Shown here one piece after another: positions 1 through 6,630 of a stretch of DNA of 8,871 bases (position 1 is the first letter of the stretch; every line of letters starts with the position of its first letter). The position numbers and the translations under genes are program-made. The notes under the pieces were generated by a model. It did no database searches and was not told the DNA's origin. It saw only the letters and a program-made list of their open reading frames with translations. This DNA is from CAYPZT01 sp964415435 (GTDB lineage Bacteria > Patescibacteriota > Microgenomatia > UBA1406 > GWC2-37-13). The stretch spans positions 1 to 8,871 of the forward strand of contig CAYPZT010000034.1 of NCBI GenBank assembly GCA_964415435.1, in the 5' to 3' direction.

Positions 1-1
1 T

Positions 2-967
2 ATCCTTATTATTAACGGGGTAGATCTTGTCGACCCAACTTATCTGCAAGGATTCCTTACCAAGGCAGAAAACACCTATGCCCTTATTGCAGGCAGGCGA
101 AGTAAATCCTATTTCCCAGGTGGTTATCTAGAGGTGGAAGGGGACAAACTCCGATCTATTGTTGAAAAGCCTACTCCAGAAAACATACCGAGCGATATTG
201 TAAGCCTGGTATTTGATTATTTTAAGAATCCTCAAGATTTTATTGCAGCGCTTAAGTCTACAGCTGTTACGACAGACGATCGTTTCGAACAGGCTCTCAA
301 TAAACTCTGTAAGGAAAAAGAGGTTTCATTTCTTGCATATGAAGGCGACTGGGTGACATTGAAGTTTCCTTTTCATGTTCTTGACGTTACTTCGTATCTT
401 CTTAAAAAAATAAGAAGAAATATCTCTTCGTCGGCCTCCATTTCAGAGAAGGCAGTTATTAATGGTGAGGTAGTTATAGAAGAAGGAGTAAAGATATTCG
501 ATGGAGCTGTGATACAAGGTCCAACCTATATCGGCAAGAATGTCATTATCGGCAATAACACACTTGTTCGAGAGTCGATGATAGAGGAAGGGTCAGTGAT
601 TGGGTTTGGATCGGAAGTGGCCAGAAGCTATATCGGAAGTCGCTGTCAACTGCATCATAACTTTATAGGTGACTCGGTCCTTGAAGCAGAGGTTAATCCA
701 AGCTATGGTACGACGACGGCAAACTTAAGAAGTGACGGTGCAGAAGTTTACATGAAGATAGATGATAAAAAGATTCCAACAGATAAAACCAAACTGGGTG
801 CAATCATCGGCAGAGGAGTTTTTTTTGGAGTACAGTCAACGACCTTGCCTGGTGTGACCATCGGTGCAGGATCGCGCATCTACCCACGCAGTCTTGTTCA
901 CAAAAGTATTCCGGAAAAGACCATTCTTAAAACATATCAGAAGCAGGAAGAAGAACAATACGAGTAA
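2..967 (+). CDS. Sugar-1-phosphate nucleotidyltransferase with left-handed beta-helix (GlmU/ST0452-like), 5' end outside window
   Basis: The reading frame is open from the left edge, so the start codon lies upstream; 321 residues are visible. A GTG at 134 could be mistaken for a start, but the in-frame residues before it (from ILIINGVDLVD) continue the nucleotidyltransferase fold. Residues 1 to about 140 are the C-terminal part of an NTP_transferase domain, with a VEKP motif near 54-57. Residues about 145-310 are hexapeptide repeats of a left-handed beta-helix. LHHNFIGD (217-224) aligns with the catalytic-His region of GlmU acetyltransferase (GHLTYLGD), and GTTTANLRSDG (236-246) matches the archaeal-type ST0452 family. 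Family knowledge: such enzymes make UDP-GlcNAc or related nucleotide sugars in the cytoplasm, sometimes with acetyltransferase activity. UDP-GlcNAc is the MurA substrate, which fits the neighbouring genes, although this gene converges on murA. The exact sugar is uncertain. The missing N-terminus, roughly 80 residues, should hold the GxGTR nucleotide-binding signature. Confidence 0.9.
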   Translation: MLIINGVDLVDPTYLQGFLTKAENTYALIAGRRSKSYFPGGYLEVEGDKLRSIVEKPTPENIPSDIVSLVFDYFKNPQDFIAALKSTAVTTDDRFEQALNKLCKEKEVSFLAYEGDWVTLKFPFHVLDVTSYLLKKIRRNISSSASISEKAVINGEVVIEEGVKIFDGAVIQGPTYIGKNVIIGNNTLVRESMIEEGSVIGFGSEVARSYIGSRCQLHHNFIGDSVLEAEVNPSYGTTTANLRSDGAEVYMKIDDKKIPTDKTKLGAIIGRGVFFGVQSTTLPGVTIGAGSRIYPRSLVHKSIPEKTILKTYQKQEEEQYE

Positions 968-973
968 ATAGGC
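968..973. other. 6-base gap between convergent stop codons
   Basis: The plus-strand gene stops with TAA at 965-967 and murA stops with TAA at 974-976 on the other strand. Six bases cannot hold an intrinsic terminator, and I see no clear GC-rich hairpin with a T-tract on either side. Transcripts from the two directions therefore probably overlap within coding sequence. The gap itself is seen; the transcript overlap is inferred. Confidence 0.85.
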
Positions 974-2299
974 TTATACTTTCCTTATATCTCCCCCAAG
1001 TGAACGTATTTTCTCTACAAATTTTTCGTAGCCCCGCTCAAGTATTGATGCGCCATTCACAATAGATTCGCCTTCTGCCATGAGTGCGGCGATTGCAAGA
1101 GTTGCACCTGCTCTAAGATCTGCGATGGTAAGGACTCCGTTGTGGAGTTTTTGGGGACCGTGTATCCGGATTGCCTGATTGTATTTTTTTACGGGATCAA
1201 AGTTAAAAAAGAAATACTCAGCCGGATTCAGAACAGGAATTTTGACATAATCTATAAGGGCTCCTAATTTTCTAAGCTCCTCCACGTATGAGAACCTATT
1301 TTCGAAAACACGCTCGTGTATTATTGAATCACCCTCTGCCTGAGTCATAAGTACTGCCCAGTTTGGCTGCCAGTCTGTCATAAAACCAGGGTGGGGTGCG
1401 GTCTCTACTTTTTGAGCTTTTAAAGGTCCATTGTAGGCGATGCGGATCATGGATGATCCATGAATATCAACCTGTGCACCACTGGCTTTGAGTGGTTTAA
1501 GGAAGCTTTCGAGTACATGGGGGTTGATGTCTGTGATGCGGATGTCACCTTTTGTCGCAACGGCAAGAGTCGCAAAGGTGACTGCCTCATTGCGATCGGA
1601 TCCGATTTGAAAAAAAGTCGATCTCGTCAGTTCCTTCGTAGGCTGGATGGTGATATCGGTTCCGCTTTTTTTAATCTGTGCCCCCGACTCGTTAAGAAAA
1701 GATATAAGTTCATCTATTTCAGGTTCAAGTGCGGCGTTCTTCAGTACAATCGGACTCTCACAAAAAACCGACAGCATGATAAGAAGTTCAGTGCCTGTAT
1801 GCGAAGGCTTGATAAAGGTATACTTTCCGTGCGGTCTTCCTTTCATCTCGGCTTTGTAGTAGCCGGTAGATGAATCATATTCTACAATAACTCCCAGAGC
1901 AGACATACCGTCTACAATACGATCAATAGGACGTGCGCCGATACGGCATCCTCCCGGATTAGGCACGTATGCCGATCCGAATTTATGAAGAAGCGGTGCG
2001 AAAAGCATGAAAGATGCGCGAATTTTAGATCCATGAAGCAGATCGACCTTATTTGTATGGAGTGATCGACCGTCAATAATAACTGTATTTTCCTCAACAA
2101 AATCTGCCCTTGCGCCAAGCGACTTGATAAGCTCAAGAAGTTCGTGAACGTCATTTATGCGCGGGACATTTTTAAGTGTTACTGCCGAGTTGACAAGTAG
2201 AGATGCGGTTATAATCTTGAGAGATACATTTTTAGCGCCGGAAAGTCTTATTTCTCCCCGTAAAGGTGTACCGCCGTTGATGATATATGCGTCTTCCAT
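974..2299 (-). CDS. murA: UDP-N-acetylglucosamine 1-carboxyvinyltransferase (MurA)
   Basis: MurA transfers enolpyruvate from PEP to UDP-GlcNAc, the first committed cytoplasmic step of peptidoglycan synthesis. The 441-residue protein starts YIINGGTPLRGEI and keeps the substrate-binding SGAKN motif. It has the active-site loop GGCRIGARP with Cys118 and Arg123 (equivalent to E. coli Cys115 and Arg120), so it should be fosfomycin-sensitive in principle. PGFMTD supplies the catalytic Asp, about residue 309. Length is slightly above the usual 418-430. I chose ATG at 2299 because it begins right at conserved sequence; an in-frame TTG at 2320 would add seven residues that overlap murB and look non-conserved. 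The gap to the murB stop is 10 bases. There is no Shine-Dalgarno, but TATAAT lies 9 bases before the ATG. It is last in the minus-strand run, directly after murB, the next enzyme in the pathway. Confidence 0.97.
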   Translation of the reverse strand: MEDAYIINGGTPLRGEIRLSGAKNVSLKIITASLLVNSAVTLKNVPRINDVHELLELIKSLGARADFVEENTVIIDGRSLHTNKVDLLHGSKIRASFMLFAPLLHKFGSAYVPNPGGCRIGARPIDRIVDGMSALGVIVEYDSSTGYYKAEMKGRPHGKYTFIKPSHTGTELLIMLSVFCESPIVLKNAALEPEIDELISFLNESGAQIKKSGTDITIQPTKELTRSTFFQIGSDRNEAVTFATLAVATKGDIRITDINPHVLESFLKPLKASGAQVDIHGSSMIRIAYNGPLKAQKVETAPHPGFMTDWQPNWAVLMTQAEGDSIIHERVFENRFSYVEELRKLGALIDYVKIPVLNPAEYFFFNFDPVKKYNQAIRIHGPQKLHNGVLTIADLRAGATLAIAALMAEGESIVNGASILERGYEKFVEKIRSLGGDIRKV

Positions 2300-2308
2300 G
2301 GAACATTC

Positions 2309-2314
2309 ATTATA
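2309..2314 (-). promoter_or_regulatory. TATAAT hexamer 9 bases before murA ATG
   Basis: This is an exact -10 consensus on the minus strand, overlapping the murB stop codon. Transcription 5 to 7 bases downstream would begin at about 2304-2302, giving a leader of about 3 to 5 bases. Such a transcript would exclude the two out-of-frame ATGs at 2310 and 2306 and leave the in-frame ATG at 2299 as the first start. The -35 position at 17-base spacing reads TTTATC, only 3 of 6 matches. Promoter function is inferred. Confidence 0.45.
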
Positions 2315-3251
2315 TAACAAGAACTTCGGGTGATAAAGCTATTCCGAACTTCTGCTGCACGGTGTGTTTTATTTCTTTGAGAAGTTGAACAAGATCCTCG
2401 GTTTTGCCGCTGCCGTCGTTTACGATAAAATTGGCATGTATGGTAGAAACTGAAAAGGCGCCAATCCGACGGCCCTTAAGGCCTGCTTTATCGATGAGGT
2501 ATCCTGCCGAAGTCGTAGGAAGCCCCAGTCGTTCTTTGTCGGTTTCGGATATGTTTCTAAAAAAGCATCCGCTGGACTTAACTCCGACGGGTTGGGTTTT
2601 TCGCCGGTACTCCATCGCTTCTTCGGCACGTTGAAGGAGGAGTGCTGAAGGGCATATCTTCAAACGGAATGTTGCCGTCAGAACCAGCTCGTTCGTTTTT
2701 TGAAGATTGCTGTAGTCATATGCAAAATTAAAGTAAGATCGATCTACTGTTTTTACTTCACCGTTTTTATCAAGGAGCTCTGCACTCACCAAATTGTCAC
2801 CAATATAGGACACAGGATGAGTCCATTTGGAGTTCATAAAGATTCCACCGCCAATCGTTCCGGGAAGACCTAGCTGATATTCAAAACCTGCATATCCGTC
2901 ATCGACCGTTTTTTTGACGAGGAGCGCCATTGGATAGCCAGAAGAAATAACGAGGTCTACGGTTTGGTCGGATTTATTCGTGTACTCATAGAACAGAAAT
3001 TTATTACGCACTACAAGACCCTTGATAATTGGTGCTATTACGGCAAGGTTGGTACCGCCGCCCAGTAAAAAGTAGGGAATGCCGGCCTCTTTTGCTGCCT
3101 TGAAAGACTGAATAAGATCTTCCTTACTTTTAGCCTCAAAAAAATACTCTGCACGTGTGGGAGTGCGCAGGGTAAGGTATGGCGAGAGGTCTTGCTGGGG
3201 TAGCACTCTCCCTTGTCCGAGTCGTTCTTCGAGTATATTTAAATCCTTCAT
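2310..3251 (-). CDS. murB: UDP-N-acetylenolpyruvoylglucosamine reductase (MurB), divergent
   Basis: MurB is the FAD-dependent enzyme that reduces the MurA product to UDP-MurNAc using NADPH. In 313 residues the FAD-binding motif GGGTNL (64-69), the LGLPGTIGG segment (128-136), the C-terminal substrate domain and LSPEVLVI with the conserved Glu309 are all recognisable. Two expected active-site residues differ. In the GSFFKN motif, whose Ser is the proton donor (Ser229 in E. coli), this protein has GCFFRN with Cys229. In the FGYRxS motif the Arg is replaced, giving FAYDYS with Asp179. The N-terminal TTFxxGGPA motif is also altered (LTLRTPTRAEY). No frameshift is visible, and the ORF spans the family's usual length. 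The start ATG overlaps the murC stop as ATGA, which suggests translational coupling. AAAAGG sits just one base before the ATG, too close for a good ribosome site. Family assignment is secure; full activity is inferred. Confidence 0.95.
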   Translation of the reverse strand: MKDLNILEERLGQGRVLPQQDLSPYLTLRTPTRAEYFFEAKSKEDLIQSFKAAKEAGIPYFLLGGGTNLAVIAPIIKGLVVRNKFLFYEYTNKSDQTVDLVISSGYPMALLVKKTVDDGYAGFEYQLGLPGTIGGGIFMNSKWTHPVSYIGDNLVSAELLDKNGEVKTVDRSYFNFAYDYSNLQKTNELVLTATFRLKICPSALLLQRAEEAMEYRRKTQPVGVKSSGCFFRNISETDKERLGLPTTSAGYLIDKAGLKGRRIGAFSVSTIHANFIVNDGSGKTEDLVQLLKEIKHTVQQKFGIALSPEVLVI

Positions 3252-4657
3252 GCCTTTTGTTCGATTAGAGATATTATATCATCCTTCGCCTTGTAGACAT
3301 CTCCCGCACCCATAGTCAGGATGATGTTCCCGGGCTTGAGAAAAGTGTCAAGCTGTGCCCGAAGATGCTCGAAGTCCTTTACACTTTTTACGTTCATTTT
3401 TTGATGTGCTTCAGCCTCTTCTTGAATAAGTTGCGATGTTACCGTGTACTCGTCTGTATTTTCCCGAGCGGAAGGAAAAATAGGTAAGACGAATGACAGG
3501 TCGGCAGTCGCAAGGGCGGATGCGAAGTCCTTATAGAAAGCTTGTGTACGGGAAAAGGTGTGCGGCTGGAATATGGCTACTATTTTTCTGTCCGGAAATC
3601 TGTCCCGGGCTGCCTGAAGCGTTGTGCTTATTTCATGAGGATGATGCGCATAATCATCGAAAAGATATGTTTCATTCTTTTTGAAGATGAGACTAAATCT
3701 TCGTGCGGCGCCTTCAAAGTTACCGATACTCTTGGCAATCTTTTCAGGAGGAAAACCGTTTTGGAGCAAAACTGCAATGACACCAGCCGCGTTCAAGACG
3801 TTTTTTTTGCCGTAAAGTCTAAGAGAAAAATCACCCAGTTCGCGATCCTTATACCGGGCGCTAAAAATAGTACCCCCGGGTAAATGTTGTATTTGCTTGA
3901 TATGCAGGTCTGCATTTAAGTCCAGACCGTATGTTGTGTAGTCTTGGTTTTGCATAGAAGGAAGGAGAGTTTTTGTAACGGGATCATCTATACACAGAAA
4001 TAATTTGCGGTCTTTAAAAAATGTGAGATATGCGTTTTTTACCTCATCGAGAGAAGAGTATATATCAGGATGATCAAAATCAACATTGGTGCAGAGTATC
4101 TGATTGGGGCGAAGAGAAAGAAATTTAGGTGTTTTATCTATAGGTGGATTCACTCCGTACTCATCTGCCTCAATCACGAAGTAATCAGAACCTCGATAGT
4201 CGCCTCCGGCAATACCATCGAAGGAAGGTGCCCCTACAAAATAGCTCGGCTCTGCGCCGAGATTAATGAGGGCCTTTGCCAAAAGAGAGGTAGTAGTGGT
4301 CTTGCCATGACAACCGGAAACTGCAATTTTCGTTTCGAATGATTCCATGAGTAATCCGAGAAATTCTGCCTGGTGCATAATAGGAATATTTCTCCTTATC
4401 GCCTCCACTGCTTGAGGATTCTGCCGACCACCGTGGGCAGCAGAATAGACGAAGAGATCAATATTTTTTGGCAGTATGTCCGGATCAAACCCCAGCAGAG
4501 AATGAATACTATTTTTCCTCAGCAGTTCTTCGGTTATAAACGTTTCATGCGTATCCGAACCCGTTACTGATTTGCCCATTTTTTTAAGGATAAGGGCGAT
4601 ATTTGCCATTCCTGCACCTTTTATGCCTAGGAGAAATATGTGAGTGTAAGCGTCCAT
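3248..4657 (-). CDS. murC: UDP-N-acetylmuramate--L-alanine ligase (MurC), with Mpl-like middle domain
   Basis: This cytoplasmic Mur ligase adds L-Ala to UDP-MurNAc using ATP. The 469 residues show an N-terminal Rossmann-like UDP-binding domain (GIKGAGM at 11-17, TGSD at 32-35). The ATP P-loop GCHGKTTTT lies at 115-123, with Cys where Thr is usual. EADE is at 163-166, DDYAHHP at 334-340 and FQPHTFSRT at 363-371; the last two are typical of MurC. The stretch from EADEY to FDHPDIY (163-200) with an inserted loop resembles Mpl, the murein tripeptide recycling ligase, where MurC usually has EADESD and EADHLD. I call it MurC because of the C-terminal motifs and its place beside murB and murA; Mpl-like activity is a weaker alternative. 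It follows pgeF by 27 bases and overlaps murB by 4 bases (ATGA). There is no Shine-Dalgarno at the ATG. Confidence 0.94.
   Translation of the reverse strand: MDAYTHIFLLGIKGAGMANIALILKKMGKSVTGSDTHETFITEELLRKNSIHSLLGFDPDILPKNIDLFVYSAAHGGRQNPQAVEAIRRNIPIMHQAEFLGLLMESFETKIAVSGCHGKTTTTSLLAKALINLGAEPSYFVGAPSFDGIAGGDYRGSDYFVIEADEYGVNPPIDKTPKFLSLRPNQILCTNVDFDHPDIYSSLDEVKNAYLTFFKDRKLFLCIDDPVTKTLLPSMQNQDYTTYGLDLNADLHIKQIQHLPGGTIFSARYKDRELGDFSLRLYGKKNVLNAAGVIAVLLQNGFPPEKIAKSIGNFEGAARRFSLIFKKNETYLFDDYAHHPHEISTTLQAARDRFPDRKIVAIFQPHTFSRTQAFYKDFASALATADLSFVLPIFPSARENTDEYTVTSQLIQEEAEAHQKMNVKSVKDFEHLRAQLDTFLKPGNIILTMGAGDVYKAKDDIISLIEQKA
3273..3278 (-). promoter_or_regulatory. TATAAT hexamer 21 bases before murB ATG, inside murC
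   Basis: This is an exact -10 consensus on the minus strand, located in the last codons of murC. A transcript from here would have a leader of about 15 bases containing AAAAGG. It is the most distant of the four minus-strand TATAAT copies from its start codon, and it overlaps codons for Asp-Ile-Ile, so chance is harder to exclude. Function is inferred. Confidence 0.3.
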
Positions 4658-4663
4658 AAAGGT

Positions 4664-4669
4664 ATTATA
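4664..4669 (-). promoter_or_regulatory. TATAAT hexamer 6 bases before murC ATG, possible leaderless promoter
   Basis: This exact -10 consensus lies in the 27-base pgeF-murC gap. The A of the murC ATG is the seventh base downstream of the hexamer, the normal transcription start distance, so the predicted mRNA is leaderless. The -35 position at 17-base spacing is TGAACT (3 of 6 matches) and there is no TGn extended -10. There is no Shine-Dalgarno in the gap, which fits leaderless initiation. Function is inferred. Confidence 0.5.
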
Positions 4670-4684
4670 CGCAATCTTTATCGA

Positions 4685-5374
4685 TCAGTTCATGAATACG
4701 TATGAGACCATGTTCTCTACATTTGGCGTGCGTCGGTGAGACGAGAAACGTTCTTTGTCACATTTTGTACAAAAGGGAAAGTGATCGATCTGTTTTTCGG
4801 GAATACCGGCCTCTACAAGTAGTCTGTGGGTAAGATAGGGGAGACTTATGTGGGATATATAAGAAAAGCATGTCTCTGATGTCTTTCCAAAACGCTTGTT
4901 AAAAAGCCTGTACACATCGGCAGATACCTCGAAGCAGCACAGATTTATTGAAGGGCCAATCGCGGCCCGAAGTGTATCCGGCCGACTCCCCATTTTTTTA
5001 AAGGTCTGTACTAATTTTGATGGTAATTCCTGCAAGATGCCACGCCATCCCTGATGAGATATTGCAGCTATTTTCCATACTGGGTCGTAGATTATGAGTG
5101 GAACACAATCAGCTGTGGAAATGGCAAGTCCTATATTTTTTTCGGTTGTAATAAGGGCATCAGCCGTTACTGACCCCTTATCCTTTATGACAGAAATATA
5201 ATCTCCATGCACCTGTGTCGGTACAATTATTTTTTTGACTGCAGGAGCGTGTATCTGCAAATGATTGTATAGAGCTTTCTTTGTCAGCTCTCTTGTACCA
5301 AATAGAGCGCGAATATGGGTGTCAGACCATATGGTGGAGAGAAATCCCTGATACTTACTGCTGTAGTAAATCAT
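4685..5374 (-). CDS. pgeF: Peptidoglycan editing factor PgeF (YfiH/multicopper-oxidase-like laccase-domain family)
   Basis: At 229 residues this is near the family's usual length of about 240. The three metal-binding active-site residues are visible: His56 in QVHG, Cys90 in TADC and His107 in SHQGWRG, where HAGWRG is usual. Also present are ADALIT (71-76), AAIGPSI and a C-terminal CTKC...RFSSHRR segment. Family knowledge: E. coli PgeF (YfiH) hydrolyses UDP-MurNAc carrying L-Ser wrongly added in place of L-Ala by MurC. Relatives, including human FAMIN/LACC1, have purine nucleoside activities, and older databases call the family polyphenol oxidase or laccase. Its position directly before murC and 5 bases after murE strongly favours the peptidoglycan editing role here; that is inference from context. 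The ATG at 5374 is preceded by GGAAA about 10 bases upstream, a weak ribosome site. No signal peptide is seen, so it should be cytoplasmic. Confidence 0.93.
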   Translation of the reverse strand: MIYYSSKYQGFLSTIWSDTHIRALFGTRELTKKALYNHLQIHAPAVKKIIVPTQVHGDYISVIKDKGSVTADALITTEKNIGLAISTADCVPLIIYDPVWKIAAISHQGWRGILQELPSKLVQTFKKMGSRPDTLRAAIGPSINLCCFEVSADVYRLFNKRFGKTSETCFSYISHISLPYLTHRLLVEAGIPEKQIDHFPFCTKCDKERFSSHRRTPNVENMVSYVFMN

Positions 5375-5379
5375 GGCTA

Positions 5380-6630
5380 TTATTTCCGGGAAGTGATTGC
5401 TTTTAGGAGGACCTTCTTCTCATTCCATGGGAAATCTTTTTTGCCGCGAGTAAGGCTTTTTTCGTGGCCTTTACCTGTTAGAACAACAATATCTCCGGGT
5501 TGCGCCGCCGCAACCGCAACATCAATCGCATCTTTTCTTTCCAGAACTACAGTATATTTATTTTTCCCGGTTGCAATGTCGTGAGGGGAAACTTGTACGA
5601 ATCCACGACTTTCGATCCCTTGCGCAATTTGCCTGCATATAATCTCGGGTTTTTCCGTCCTGTAGTCTTCCTCGGTAAGTACTATAATGTCTGCATTCTC
5701 TGCACTTGCCTCTCCCATAACCGGTCGCTTCGTTTCGTCGCGCAGACCAGCTGCTCCAAATACGTGAATAATGCGGTTTTTTGCCTTTATCTTGTAGTTA
5801 CTTTTTACGGCTTTAAGAAATGCGGAAATGCCTTGGATAGTATGCGCGAAGTCAATGATTGCGATAAACGAACGCTTGTATACAACTTCAAATCTTCCGG
5901 ACGGTAACGTAAATGTGCGGATGCCCTTAAGGATCTTACGATGATCGACTCCCAAACTATCAGTAACGGCATAGGCGGCCAGGATATTGTATTTGTTAAA
6001 CTCGCCGGGCAGATCGGTCTTGATATCTTTCGTCCAGTTGTAGATCGCGACCTTATCAAGCGCATATGTTTTTACGATGACATTTTTCTTTTTCTCTATA
6101 AGACTCTGGAGATAGGGAAATGACTGATCATCCTTGTTGATAATAGCAATGTTGGAATTCAACAGCAGTTTGGCCTTGGCAGCGGAATAATTGTCGTAGG
6201 TATTGAAATAGTCATAGCCGCCTTTGGACTTGATATGTTCATGGGCGATGTTAGTAATGACAGATATATGGTATTTGATTCCCCATACCCGGTTTTGATC
6301 AAGGGCATGAGCTGTACTCTCCAGTACGAAATACTGGTCTCCTTTTTTTACGGCTTCAGCTAGATAGCGCTGTACGGCAAATGGGGAGGGTGTGGTTACA
6401 TGAAAGCCGGTATCGTACTCTTTTGTGCCAACCTTTGCATACACCGAGGAGATCATGGAAGTTGCATATCCTGCAGATGTCAGAATATGATAGATGAGTG
6501 AAGTGGTAGTAGTCTTTCCGTCTGTTCCAGTGACGCCTATTACTTTTATTTTAGAACCAGGGAAACCGTAATATATGTTTGCCGCAAAAGCAATAAAAAA
6601 ATGAACAATGTTTTTGAGTTTTCGTATCAT
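5380..6630 (-). CDS. murE: MurE-type UDP-MurNAc-tripeptide synthetase lacking the N-terminal UDP-binding domain
   Basis: MurE ligases add the third stem-peptide residue to UDP-MurNAc-L-Ala-D-Glu. In 416 residues I see the P-loop GTDGKTTTT (35-43) and TTPSPFAVQ (79-87, MurE TTPEALELQ). Further motifs are ESTAHALDQNRV (104-115, MurE SSHAL..RV), AAK with the probable carbamoylated Lys152, SGRFE (244-248), DFAHT (260-264) and the MurE signature GKGHE near the C-terminus. The P-loop is near residue 35 instead of about 110, so the first domain, which in E. coli MurE binds the UDP moiety, is missing. A hydrophobic stretch (about 8-22) stands in its place. The amino-acid specificity motif DNPR reads EDYR (321-324), so the third residue (DAP, Lys or other) cannot be assigned. 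The start ATG overlaps the ftsI stop as ATGA. No Shine-Dalgarno is seen; TATAAT lies 11 bases upstream. MurT-like or other Mur ligases are less likely. Confidence 0.88.
   Translation of the reverse strand: MIRKLKNIVHFFIAFAANIYYGFPGSKIKVIGVTGTDGKTTTTSLIYHILTSAGYATSMISSVYAKVGTKEYDTGFHVTTPSPFAVQRYLAEAVKKGDQYFVLESTAHALDQNRVWGIKYHISVITNIAHEHIKSKGGYDYFNTYDNYSAAKAKLLLNSNIAIINKDDQSFPYLQSLIEKKKNVIVKTYALDKVAIYNWTKDIKTDLPGEFNKYNILAAYAVTDSLGVDHRKILKGIRTFTLPSGRFEVVYKRSFIAIIDFAHTIQGISAFLKAVKSNYKIKAKNRIIHVFGAAGLRDETKRPVMGEASAENADIIVLTEEDYRTEKPEIICRQIAQGIESRGFVQVSPHDIATGKNKYTVVLERKDAIDVAVAAAQPGDIVVLTGKGHEKSLTRGKKDFPWNEKKVLLKAITSRK

Noticed and set aside
930..1060. Terminator between the convergent genes
   Set aside because: I looked for a GC-rich hairpin followed by T or A tracts around the stop codons and found none I could support.
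1460..1873. 137-codon plus-strand open frame within murA
   Set aside because: It lies antisense to conserved MurA motifs, has no recognisable domain and is Cys/Arg-rich as expected of a shadow frame.
2300..2320. TTG at 2320 as the murA start, adding seven residues
   Set aside because: The extra residues overlap murB and do not resemble the MurA N-terminus; the ATG at 2299 directly precedes the conserved YIINGG start.
3542..3883. 113-codon plus-strand open frame within murC
   Set aside because: It is antisense to conserved MurC C-terminal motifs and its translation shows no family features.
4685..5374. PgeF as a genuine laccase/polyphenol oxidase
   Set aside because: The family was historically named so, but it lacks the blue-copper multicopper oxidase architecture and the context is peptidoglycan synthesis.
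5638..5688. Two plus-strand TATAAT copies inside murE (5638 and 5683)
   Set aside because: No supported plus-strand gene follows; the downstream plus-strand open frames are shadows of murE and pgeF.
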